Positions 30,851 to 40,317 of a stretch of 64,000 bases of DNA are shown piece by piece. The stretch is from Chondrus crispus (lineage: Eukaryota > Rhodophyta > Florideophyceae > Gigartinales > Gigartinaceae). The position numbers and the translations under genes are program-made. The stretch lies in assembly GCF_000350225.1 (NCBI RefSeq), contig NW_005179258.1, positions 11,813-75,812 of the forward strand, given 5' to 3'. The first letter of the stretch is position 1, and each line of letters starts with the position of its first letter. Below the pieces are notes generated by a model. That model ran no database searches. It saw only the letters and a program-made list of their open reading frames with translations, and was not told the DNA's origin.

Positions 30851-31320
30851 GCCGGGAACGTTTCCTTCATGTGTCACAAATCGATTGCCATTTCGACGGT
30901 TCAGTCGACTCTGGTGAGAGACAGCTCTACCATGTCTCCACTAGGGAAGTATTCAGCAGTGTCCTTCAAAAGCCGCTCTAGGTCCTCTGTAGGTCTAGAA
31001 CGTCAATAAATTGATTCTGAAAGTTACAGACAACGTCAAATTCATCTTGATGGTGCCCTCGAAAATTCACCCTAATATTGACGAGACATTGCGTCAGCCG
31101 CCCATTCTTGTCGTACTGTGCGACCAATTCCGTCCATGTAGCGAGGCGACCGTGAGTGTCGTTCTTCTGGAAAGCTTGCTGAAGGGTTTGGTGGTCCGTT
31201 ACTAAGCAAACCTTCTGTGTAGACAACAGGTACACCCGGAACTTTTTCAGGCGAATATGACGGCCTGAGCTTCACGCTAACATTCTGGATACTTCTTCTC
31301 AGCTGCGTTCATCGTGCGAC

Positions 31321-31450
31321 TGGCCCTCACCATTATCTTTTCTCCACAAAATCCCGAGCCAAAATTTGTGACACGTTTCATCGGAATGGAGAGATATTAA
31401 ACATTTTTGTAAATGCCGCACCCGCACCTTGCAAAGGAACTACAATGGAT
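31321..31450 (+). pseudogene. 130-bp fragment of the 15-19 kb DDE transposon
   Basis: From TGGCCCTCACCATT to AACTACAATGGAT this matches the reverse complement of about 18,231-18,360 at roughly 90% identity. It covers the overlap where transposase ORF1 stops and the -1 frame (NGEILNIFVN) leads to the second ATG. In this copy ORF1 ends at TAT TAA instead of TAG TAA. It is wedged between gypsy and copia fragments. Confidence 0.8.
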
Positions 31451-32040
31451 CGCTGGACCTGTTTCTAACTTATGGTCCACTTGATCTCGAAACTCTTCAC
31501 CTTAGAGCATACACGGATCCCTCTTTCTCGACCAACGACGACCATTCGTCGCAACTTGAATATGTCGTCTTGCTATGTGATTCCTCGGATAAGTGTCACG
31601 TCGCAACTTGAATATGTCGTCTTGCTATGTGATTCCTCGGATAAGTGTCACGTCTTGGACTTCGCTAGTCGTAAATGAAAACGTGTCGTAAGGTCTATCA
31701 TGGTTGAGGAGATCTTAGCATTCGCTGAAGGGTTCGATGATGCGTTTGCTACTCGCTACACATTTGTGAAACCCTACAAGCGCAAGATTCCTATTACAAT
31801 GGTTACAGACTCCAAGCCGATGTTTTACGTGATAAATAAGGCCTCCCAGACAGCGGAGAAGCGCTTGATGATCGATATAGCCGCATCTCAGGAAGCTACA
31901 ACAAGCACGAGATATCAAACGTGGGTTTAGTATTTTCATAACACAATACCGCTGATGGATTAGCAAAGGTCAATAGATGTAAGGCCTTGGAGGAAATTGT
32001 GAAAACTGGTTTCGACAAGAACCCAGTTCAACAGTAGATC
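31451..32040 (+). pseudogene. Ty1/copia RNase H fragment
   Basis: Reads AYTDPSFSTNDDHSSQLEYVVLLCD, then KRVVRSIMVEEILAFAEGFDDAF, KIPITMVTDSKPMFYVINKA and TAEKRLMIDIAASQEA: the Ty1/copia RNase H with its D..E..D residues. A 52-bp exact tandem duplication at 31547-31650 and stops near 31,674 and 31,928 disable it. Integrase and RT are absent upstream. It is followed by a possible 3' LTR (32,123-32,655). Confidence 0.7.
31547..31650. repeat. 52-bp exact tandem duplication
   Basis: 31547-31598 and 31599-31650 are identical. The length is not a multiple of three, so it frameshifts the copia RNase H. It looks like a slippage event after insertion. Confidence 0.95.
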
Positions 32041-32122
32041 TTCTGTCGTATCAAATAATAATGAATAATACGTGTTTGGGGTTTAAGGAGTGGCCGTGTA
32101 AGAATTATGCACTGCAAGCCGA

Positions 32123-32655
32123 TGTTATAGTGTAATCTGGAAGCATCAAGACCTGCCTGAGATATGGAAGTAACCTTGCTGCTTCGCAGAACCTCGCTGT
32201 CAGTTTCCACACAGGTTACAAGTGTAGCACACCATCGCACACAGTATGCGTTGTCCTTGCTGTAATGAATACATTTAGTGTACTCTCTGCCTAACACGTA
32301 GTTTAATTGGTAGTTATGTATTTCTTGCTGAGCTGTATAGGTTTTCACCCGAGCTACTAAGCCACGGTTTTCTGTGCTAGCCTAGTTTTTAGAACTCTAT
32401 AAAAGGTCGAGTTGTTGTGGGCTCGGAGGATTAACCACACCCATCATCAACCAAACTTCAGAGATTCAACGAGAAGTATTTTCTCAGAACGAACTAGGCG
32501 ATCGACCTAGTGTTCACGTCGGACAGGCTGTCGCCCACGCCCATCGGGGGGTACCTTCGGACATCGGTGAGTAGGCCTACAATCCGAGTTTCATTTTAAA
32601 GGGGCGCTCCCGACGAGCACCTATCAATCTATCTCACCAGCTTTACAGTGTAACA
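32123..32655 (+). repeat. candidate 3' LTR of copia fragment
   Basis: Starts TGTTATAG after a purine-rich stretch (GGGGTTTAAGGAG near 32,080), contains a TATA box (CTATAAAAGG near 32,398) and ends GTGTAACA, giving TGTTA..TAACA ends. Position, size and TATA placement fit, but no second copy or target duplication was found. Confidence 0.45.
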
Positions 32656-33856
32656 GCTGTGAGGCGGTTTTTTTGCTACAGTAGTATGATTTTCTCGGGA
32701 AGAAGTTCAGGTCCGCAGATAGAATTCCAATTGGCCGGATAGAGGTCTACATCGCTGTTGTCGGTGGGACGCGATAACATGTTGAAGATGCAAGGTTGAG
32801 ACGCAAAAACTGCACGCATGACCCGGTTGAATAGCAGGGGAAAGAGTGCTGACCGTAAGATTGTTACACCTGGATCCTAAACGAGAACATTTTGATGTGG
32901 GACCTGGCGGGAGAGAGAGAAAGACCACGCGTTATAAAGGAGGAGAAGGTTTATTCAATCTCTTCCTTTGATTTCACCAGGAATATAATAGGCCCGACAG
33001 TCTTTGATTCTCGATCAAATCGATTATTCATATTAACATTTGCATGCAAACGGTAACTCACACGATCTCACAGGAGGCTCAGACTCCTGGCAACTATTCT
33101 AATGAGCGACGATGTGGCAGAACGCACGCGAGCCTCAAAGTGACACACGCGACTTCTGATGAAATCAAGCAGATGTTCGGCGAAGGGATAATCAATTGCG
33201 CCGGTTGGATTCCACAAGAAGCGCAGATTCCCTGAGAATGACGTAGAACGCTTCCCAAGACTGATCTGTTTCCGTTAGCAAAGACAAAAGATAGGCTCCC
33301 GCGTTTTCAAACTTGTTTGAATCTCATCGAGAGAGCCCATGTCGCAACTGAATGAGATTGTGCTCCCGATGTATATAACCATCTATTGAAAATAACACTT
33401 GAAGCACTCGTTGCATCAGAAATCTGTGGTCCTACCTGGTTCTGGTACGAGCGGACAACAACGTGGTTCAGTTTGAATTCAAGTACACGCAGCAAGCGCA
33501 ACTCCTCCAGCAAGACGATTATACGACCGCCTGTCACCAGCGGACTATTTCTTGACAGACGTCATGTGTAGCTTCCAGATCTCATCAAGAAAATGACTTT
33601 GGACATAAAGGCTCATTCAGCTCTACTCCCTACCAGATCTGCTGTCACTAACAGCAATACCTGCATTCGTGAGTCTTTGCTTGTATTTCCTTGCTTTTTC
33701 TTCTGCTCGCGTTTTTTCTTGCCGCTCCTGCTCTGCTTTTTCTTTTGCTCGCGGCTCCCGTGAGATGGTCTGCCTGCATTCTGCAACCTTCAAGAAGCGG
33801 CGTTCAAGTACATCGCGGTGTTTTTCTGCATGAGCGGCAAGAAAAGGAGCAGGCCA
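32656..33856. other. no gene seen; foldback at right end
   Basis: Only domain-free short ORFs. From 33,680 the sequence becomes repetitive with TTTTTCTTCTGCTCGCG motifs that form the left arm of the foldback at 33,724-33,921. Confidence 0.45.
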
Positions 33857-33921
33857 TCACACACCCTCACACGGGAGGCGCGGAGGCGCGAGCAGAAGAA
33901 AAACAGAGCAGGAGCGGTCGA
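33724..33921. repeat. imperfect inverted repeat, about 45-bp arms
   Basis: The left arm 33,724-33,764 (CTCCTGCTCTGCTTTTTC, TTTGCTCGCG, CTCCCGTGAG) recurs inverted at about 33,868-33,921. The spacer is about 100 bp. The right arm overlaps the 3' end of the Uma2-like frame, so the end of that ORF (VFLLLAPPRLP) is probably not original. Confidence 0.6.
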
Positions 33922-34650
33922 GAAAGAGGCACTTGACGCAGTCAGTGCCAGTGTAGATGTTTTCTTGTGAATAATCGGGGCGTTGTGTTGCTGAACGAGT
34001 TCCCGTGCGTACTCTGACGCAATGTTGAGCGTGACCATGTGTGCGTTCGCGATCGACAATGACGTACACTTTGATGCCAGTCGAAAAATAATCTTTTGAC
34101 TTGATGAGAATGTCATTCATTCTGTTACTGGAACTGGTGATCTCTATGACCATGACCGGCGGTAAACGACTGATCAGGAAGGTCGTGTTCTTGGAATTCG
34201 GCGAGTCGGATGATCGACTTGCGGCTGATCTATAGGCACCCACGATAATGTCGAGAATGCGAAGTGACTCGCCGAACTCCAGGAAGATGACCTTCCCGAC
34301 AAGTCGGTTGATCGACTTGCGGCTGGTGTATAGGCACCCATGATAATGTCGGGGAATGCGAACGTGAGAGGAAGACGAAATTTCAACTTTTGTCTTTGTA
34401 CATACTTGCATGTGATGGTCGATTTGTCCGAGAAGGACTTCCAAACGAGCTCGTAGATGATCGAGTATCTGACCATGCTGTGTGTCTGCCATTCCCGGAC
34501 GGAAGCGAAGAAGGCCGTCAACGTACTCGTAGCAATTGTCAGCTTTGTTGGGGAGGTCTAAGTAGTCTTTTAGGGACACCGGAAGGAGGTGGAGATGCGC
34601 GGGAAGGTGTTGAATATCAAGCTCATCTTTGTCGAGGGACGAACAAGACG
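33857..34650 (-). pseudogene. Uma2/DUF820-type nuclease-like gene, rearranged
   Basis: The minus-strand frame has YEYVDGLLRFRPG, QHGQILDHLRARL, then VMVIEITSSSNRMNDILIKS and KDYFSTGIKVYVIVDRE, the layout of the Uma2 (DUF820) PD-(D/E)XK fold with its Glu and Lys. Uma2 proteins are abundant in cyanobacteria; their function is poorly known. There is no in-frame ATG at the front: the frame stays open upstream (SSLDKDELDIQHLPAHLHLL) and runs into the DIRS element. Inside, DIIMGAYTPAASRS and DIIVGAYRSAASRS are duplicate copies about 100 bp apart, separated by an inverted copy of a neighbouring segment, so the middle is scrambled. Probably dead. Confidence 0.6.
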
Positions 34651-34689
34651 CCGGAGAGTCCGGGGAACTCCGGGCCGGGGATGAGTCGT

Positions 34690-37600
34690 GAGGGTCGATG
34701 CAACGGGCGCCGGTGGGCTCGTTGCCCCTTGCGACGTGTCAGGGTGACCGTTACAGCCAAGCTGCATAGAGGTGCGCACTGCGCACCTCTATGCAGCTTA
34801 CACACAACCACATCTGGTGTGCGCACTGCGCACACCAGATGGCTCGGCCGTGACCGTGATGTTACCTTCAGCCACGTGCCCCGCAGATATGGAACGGCAC
34901 TGAAATATAAAAGCAAATAATACCATACTGCAGTGCCCAACGTCTTCTATGACAGCCGATTCGAGCCCGTGTGCAACGATGCGCTTCATTACAGCAGCGC
35001 TTAGCCCGACGCGCGTCAGCGGGACGGTGCGATCCGGTGATGTTTTGCTTATACACGCCTGTATCATCGCGCTGACCAACGGTGTGCGCGTGGGCGACTC
35101 AAGCCCTTGCAGCTCGTGGAAGCGCGAGACGGCCGACACACAATGCCGCACGGACGACGGCCCGACGCGTCCCTCCAAGAACATGAACCCCAGGTAAGAC
35201 AACACATCCCCTTCCATCGCGGGCAGCGGATCGCGGTCCCCCTCGTCGCAGAACGTGAGCCACTTCTTCACCCGACTGCTCCTCGTCGCTGATGTCTGCG
35301 CCGCCCATCCGTGGCTCACCAACAGATCCGCCGCCGCCTGCGCTGCCCCCGTCTCCCCCTCACCCGTGCGCGGGAGCACCGCAGCGCGTATCCCAACCGT
35401 CCACAGCTCCCTTACGTGATTACCGCCAGCACGACTTCCCAACCGGCGTTCATCTGCCGTGAGCTTTCCAGAAGCTGCGGGACGTCGGCGCTGGGTTGCA
35501 GTAGGTGGAGCTCGGACGCTAGCTCTTTCAAGCGCGCGAACCACGCTTGCGCAGGCCAGTTCGGAGCGAGTAGAACCCCCCGTCCTCCATCCGAAGCTAT
35601 CTTCCTCACCACCACTGGGAGCAAGTCGAAGGGCGGGTTCCACAGCCGGGCCCGTCCATCGCCCCAGAACTCCTCCATTTGGGTGGTGAGGTACTTCTTG
35701 CGGGCCACGAATGTTTCCCCGAGTGGGCGTCAGGAGAACACGACGTGGTCCACGCGATATTCACGTCGGATTGACGCCAACAACGACCCCGTAGCCCTTG
35801 TGTCCCCTGGGTCCCAAGTACGGGACAAGGCATCCGCGTAACGGTTCACCGCGGAGGGGAGCCAACGTGCCTCGATTGCGACCCCAAGCACCGCCATCAT
35901 GCGCTGGAGGCGGCGCAGCTCCGCCATCAGCGGCTTGCTTGCGGAAACCATTGCGTTCAGGACGTAGACCACCGCCTGGTTGTCCTCGTGCAGGGGGAGG
36001 CAGTGGACGTGCGGCTGGGACACGTACGCGGCGAAGTGCCGCTGCAGTAAGAGCCGCACGGCCCGAAGCTCCCTCAAAGTAATGCTCTCTGCCCGGTCTT
36101 GAGCCGTCCAGAAACCGCGACCCTCCCACAAACCCGGGGTACCCGCCTCCTGTAGCTTGCCCAGCGTCCCGCCGTAGCCCACATCCGCGGCGTCGCTGTG
36201 CAGGGTCAGGTCGGGCTCCAGTCGGTGCAAGTCCCGCCCCTCGCCTCTGGCCAACAAACGCCAGTATGCCAGATCGCGGAGCGATTGCCGAGACAGCCTG
36301 ACTCGGCTTTGCAGCTGGCTCTGAAACGTGTACACGTGTCTCCATTTTTCCGTGTTGCTGTCACCACCAACGTCCGTACCCATTCCCCCCTCCCGGCCCT
36401 TCCGCTCGGCCAGTGACATGTCGAAGTACAGCGAGCGGGTGTAAAAGCGAGCCAGAGGGAGAGCGAGTGTGAGCGACACTGCGACCCCGCAGAAGTGTCG
36501 CAACTTGTCCAACGATACCCACCTCCGGTTCCGCTGCGCAAGAAGCAGCAAAGCCCGTGACATCCTCATCATCTTCTCCCTCTTGCTCTCTGCGATGTAC
36601 ACCTTCATTGCAGCGGTGTCGATGTGTACCCCCAGGTGATCCAGCCGCGACGAGCCCTCCCATCACCCTTTCGTAGGATGGCGCGTCAACCCCAGCCTCC
36701 CGAACAGCGCGTCCAACCGGTCCCGCGCCCGACGACAGTCTCTCGCAGTAGAACGACGCCAGCCCGGCGACGGCGCAAGAAGAAAGTCGTCGATGTAGGG
36801 CAGCACTCGGTAGGCGCACTTCTCCCTCAGATATTGCACCAGCGGCCGCAGGAGCGTCGTGAATTACAACACGGAGCGCCCCCACCCAAACGGCAGCGCG
36901 ATACAACGATAGTACCGGCCGTTGTAGCGGGACATGAACATGTCCCGCATGACAGGGTGGAGATAAAAATGACGATAACCGCTCTGGATGTTCCACGACA
37001 TAAGCTGGTCGTCGCGCTGCAGGTCCAGCGCAAACGCAGTTATCGTATCCATCTTCACGCTCCCCCTCGGCCAGTGCTTGCTTTGCCTTTTGAAGTTGAC
37101 AACGAACCGCCCCTTCCAATCCACGCCCTGCCCCTGCCACACCGTGAACGCTGACGACACCGATTTCCCTTCCTTCACCCGAGCCTTCACATATCCCGAA
37201 GACAGCTCCTCGTACACGCCAGTTGCGCACCCCTTCACCAGGTCTTCTCTCGCGAAGGCCTTGTCCTCCGCCGTTTGCGGGATGTTCCCAAGTACCAAGC
37301 CGTCCACGAACGGCATCGTCGGGCGATCCGTAATACCGAAGCGGATAGCCCGGACGAGATACTCTCTGGCCCCAAGGTCCTGACGCTATGCATCGGCCCT
37401 CAAAGCCGTCTTCCGCCACAAAGGGGGTCCCTCTACTCCCCTCGCAGCCGACAGCCCCCGCGGGAGGGCCGTCACTCTGACTGTGCGGCACTCGGAGGGC
37501 CACCCTGTCCACTTCTGCTCGAGGCTCGCTCAAGCCGTGCTTTGGCGAGCATCTTGGCGGCCTCCGTCTCCATCTTGGCAGTAAGTGCGGTGCGCGCCGA

Positions 37601-38163
37601 CCTATAGGACTATGAAAACACAGCATCGTGGCCTTGTTCGACAAGAAACGACAATTGTCGAGCGATCTCAACCCCTTGTTCGGTAATATCCCTAAAGTTT
37701 GCGCGCGCATAGACGTCACCTCCAAAACAGCCTTGAAGACCTCCTCGGCCAGCGCAAGCTTCCTAGTCAAATCCTCGATAGTTCCATCATGAGTCCTCAC
37801 CACCTCCATGGCTATTAAGCCTAGCTCAGTCCACACGCCGATTGCGTTCAGGTACTCCCATTCCTTCGCCGATCGCCGGTCCTTGGAGCGGAGCTCGATG
37901 AGGAAGGCATCTGAAAGGGGCTTGAAGTAGCCCATGTTTGTGATGGGCAGATGGGGCCCCTGCTCAAAGATCCCTCCCTCTCCGACTAAACGGGCAGAAT
38001 TGAGCTCCGTAACGACGGCGCCGAAGTCTCGGCGCCCGGGCTTTGCAAGCACCCATACTGCGCGCATCGCGCCGGCATGGTCGATCGCCGGCGCGGGAAC
38101 CGCGGCGGCCGCCGCACCCGGCGGGGCAGCCGAGGCGCTTGCATCGTAAGAGGCTGGGTTCAT
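34690..38163 (-). pseudogene. DIRS-type tyrosine-recombinase retrotransposon
   Basis: Minus-strand order fits DIRS elements. A gag-like ORF starts at ATG 38163 (Ala/Pro-rich start, then PITNMGYFKPLSDAFLIEL) to about 37,620. The RT (37,316-36,660) reads MSWNIQSGYRHFYLHPVMRD, YYRCIALPFGW and, in another frame, VLPYIDDFLLAPS. The RNase H (36,608-35,730) has LHSDAADVGYGG, AESITLRELRAV, DNQAVVYVLN. A WNPPFDLLPVVVRKI segment follows near 35,600, then the tyrosine recombinase (35,643 to about 34,700) with SSRVKKWLTFCDEGDRDPLP and SSVRHCVSAVSRFHE; RRKGQRAHRR lies beyond the palindromes. Frameshifts in gag-RT and RT-RNase H, plus the palindrome insertion in the recombinase, show decay. Split direct or inverted termini were not found. 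Confidence 0.75.
34759..34841. repeat. double palindrome inserted in recombinase gene
   Basis: Palindrome 1: perfect 20-bp arms 34759-34778/34780-34799 around one C. Palindrome 2: perfect 15-bp arms 34811-34825/34827-34841 around one C. The spacer is 11 nt. Both share the core GTGCGCACTGCGCAC and differ in the outer arms. On the coding strand the recombinase reads into the element after NITVTAE and resumes after it with VTVTLTRRKGQ, consistent with an insertion into a continuous reading frame. Confidence 0.9.
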
Positions 38164-38589
38164 TCTGCCTGAGCACTCTGATTGTGCCCTTTAGAAGCTG
38201 TCACCGCCTCTGTGTTGAGGGGAATTTCTCGGCAGAGAAATAGACATAAGGGGAGGAAGGCGGAGAGGCGAGCAGCGCACCAGCCACTGACCCTAAGTAG
38301 CCGCAGCGGCGGCGCGCAGAGCGAGGCGGCGACGCTCGGATGACGCCAAGTGTTCGGCGGTCACTCGCTATTTCCCGTGGCAGCTTCACCCGCGTACACA
38401 ACGTGTACACCGACGCGTAAATCTCATTATCTTACAGTGCCTGGTTCGATATAGTGCCGTTTTCGGCCCACTGACACAGTGTAGCACTATATCGCGACCC
38501 CCCTGTATGTGGTCCCACGACTTGATTGGCCACAAATGTTTTTGCCCGAGGATATTTCCCGTGCATGGTGGACCTGACCTATCGTATTG
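38164..38589. other. flank of DIRS element with hairpin
   Basis: No gene. A perfect 11-bp inverted repeat (CGATATAGTGC at 38447-38457 with 38484-38494) encloses a 26-nt loop. It may contain the DIRS right terminus. Confidence 0.45.
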
Positions 38590-38890
38590 CAGATTGAGTA
38601 CCTAGCTACTGTAGTTCCCTTTCTAAAAACACAAGTTTTTGGTTTCAAGGTTATTTTACATGCTCTTTCAAGCTTTTAAACAAGCTTCTTTTCTTGGACG
38701 GGAGCGGATCCCTGATTCAAACGTCACTTTGCGTGCGCACCACTGCAACGCGTGATCAGACATATCTAAAAACGACCAGGAAGAACATGCAATTCTCACA
38801 AACTTCTTTCTGGTCCCATGGCCGAAGTCCAGTACGGTGGCGGGGGTATCGTTTTCTTTCTTGTCGAGAAAGTGCAAGTCAAGAAAGAAA
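38590..38890. repeat. A/B/C repeat family, copy A
   Basis: Shares ordered blocks with 39,240-39,500 (copy B) and about 55,330-55,745 (copy C): GCAGATTGAGTACC, TTTTTGGTTTC..AGTTATTTTACATGC, TAAAAACGACCA..AGAACATGCAATTCTC, TGGTCCCA, AGTACGGTGGCGG, TTTTCTTTCTTGTCG. Short ORFs on either strand are not conserved, so this looks noncoding. Confidence 0.7.
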
Positions 38891-39038
38891 TAAGTCGAAA
38901 ACTGTCCTCGAGAGCAACGATCCGAAAGACACTAGGGCGGTTCCAGGACGTTGCTATCTCCTTTTTCACAACGTGCACCGCGTGTGGCTTGCAAGCCGAA
39001 AGTCTGGCGAGAGTGGCCTGTCTTAAAATTCGTGCGCT

Positions 39039-39597
39039 CTAGTGTCTATCCGACCGGGGCTTGTCCTCATATGAGAACGGCGATGTCCTCATATGAGGAC
39101 AGCTCTTTTTTTTGCAAAAATATATAAATTAAATTGAACATTCAAAAAGCTACCTTGGGCACTATTTCTTTAACGTGCTTGTTTTCGGCAATAGCATCTT
39201 ACAGAACACCGGGATAGCAGCTTTGAATGCGCAAAAAGCTTATGAATATAATGCAGATTGAGTACCAAGTTGCCTTTTTGAACTGGCGTTTTTGGTTTCG
39301 AAGTTATTTTACATGCGGTTTTAGGGTGGTTTAAAAAAGCTTCTTTTCCAGACAATCTAAAAACGACCACCGAGAACATGCAATTCTCACAGAGTTCGTT
39401 CTGGTCCCAAGTCAGAAGTCAAGTACGGTGGCGGAGGTATCATTTTCTTTCTTGTCGGGGAAGCGGAAGTCAAGAATAAAATAGGTCGAATACTGTCTTC
39501 ATATGAGGACAAATGTCCTCACATGAGGACAATGGTCCAATAGACACTAGTGTCTACTAGACCATCGTCTATAGACACTAGGACACGACACTAGTGT
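39039..39597. mobile_element. MITE-like element with subterminal palindromes
   Basis: The ends are inverted: CTAGTGTCTATCCGACC at 39039-39055 against GGTCCAATAGACACTAG at 39534-39550, followed by more degenerate terminus-like copies to 39,597. Four 16-bp near-palindromes of type GTCCTCATATGAGGAC lie at 39063-39078, 39085-39100, 39495-39510 and 39515-39530, two just inside each end. CTAGTGT flanks both sides (39039-39045, 39591-39597), whereas the empty copy at the window start has the motif once (ACACTAG, 315-321). There is no transposase; the interior holds copy B of the A/B/C repeat. Confidence 0.7.
39240..39500. repeat. A/B/C repeat family, copy B
   Basis: Direct copy of 38,590-38,890 inside the MITE-like element. 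Upstream parts from about 39,150 (CATTTCTTTAACGT, GGCAATAG.ATCTT, GGGATAGCAG) also match copy C at about 55,395-55,460, so the original unit is longer than copy A shows. Confidence 0.7.
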
Positions 39598-40317
39598 TCT
39601 GCACCGTCTTTAATGAGCGTTCTGATCGGAGAAGGCCGTGCAAGAGCGATCGATGCCGCCTCACGGAAGAGCGCGGAGGACGTGTCTACCGGCACCCCGC
39701 AGGCCGGCAAAGAGTAGTCGTGGTATGCCCCGCGCAGCTCTCGCGACAGGAACGCAGCCTCGCGCACCGCACCGCCGCTAGCCTTTGGCCGCGCTGGGCG
39801 GCCCGCCCCCGCCAGGCGCTTGTGTGACGCGGCGCGCCCCTCCGCAATTCGGCTGACGCCGCCGATATTCCCGCCGCGTCCGTCGGGCAAGTGCGCGCCC
39901 GCGCGCCGCGCGCCCGCACTTGCCACCGCGTCCCCCGCGTGGCATTGCTGCTGCGCGGCAGTGGCGACTCACCGCGCCGCGGTCCGCGCTGCCACTTCGT
40001 CCGTGACGTCGCCGAATACCTTGGACGCGCGCGCGCGCTCGCGGCGAGCCCCGAGCCATGTGCCGGTGCCGCCTCCCCACCGCGCGCCCCGTGCCACGTC
40101 ACGCCTCGGGCCGCCGCGCCGCGCACGATCTCCACCGCCTGCGCAATGCCCCTCCTGCCCGCGCCACGCTGCATCCGCCATCCCCTCGCGACCGTGCGTC
40201 CCGCGTGTCCCGCGCCCGCGCTCGCCCGCCCGCGCCTGCGTCATCATCTCTCCCGCCCCGCCCCGCCCCGCCCCTACTTCACACCGCCGCGCCGCTCGCC
40301 CGTAGCCGCGCCCCACG

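Larger units (their letters stand above)
28970..31320 (-). pseudogene. Ty3/gypsy-type pol fragment (RNase H, integrase), dead
   Basis: Read on the minus strand from 31,320. First come AAEKKYPEC, a stop, REAQAVIFA and another stop, then KVCLVTDHQTLQQAFQKNDT...HGRLATW: the end of the reverse transcriptase and the RNase H of Ty3/gypsy elements. The integrase core at 29,957-29,418 reads GTISVNFAGPLP, ADRITSWPIV, TIVSGNMTSFTA, APMSSGRAVRKIGTLKRA. The three positions that should be Asp, Asp and Glu are Asn, Gly and Val. A C-terminal piece (LRSQHNIYTRKDLQGRTLIR) ends near 28,970. The RT itself is cut off at 31,320 by a scrap of another transposon. An LTR-like block (29,960-30,335) and a hairpin pair (30,783-30,850) interrupt the RNase H-integrase linker. 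Confidence 0.75.
38891..39890. repeat. inverted-repeat family, right copy (filled site)
   Basis: Reverse-complement partner of 1-470. The homologous parts are about 38,900-39,038 and 39,598-39,890; the middle is the MITE-like insertion. Downstream GC-rich sequence continues into the channel gene. Confidence 0.75.

Noticed and set aside
36361..38163. Single 600-aa minus-strand ORF
   Set aside because: Only the first part (to about 37,620) reads as gag-like protein; the rest is a wrong-frame translation over the RT, whose real motifs are in other frames.
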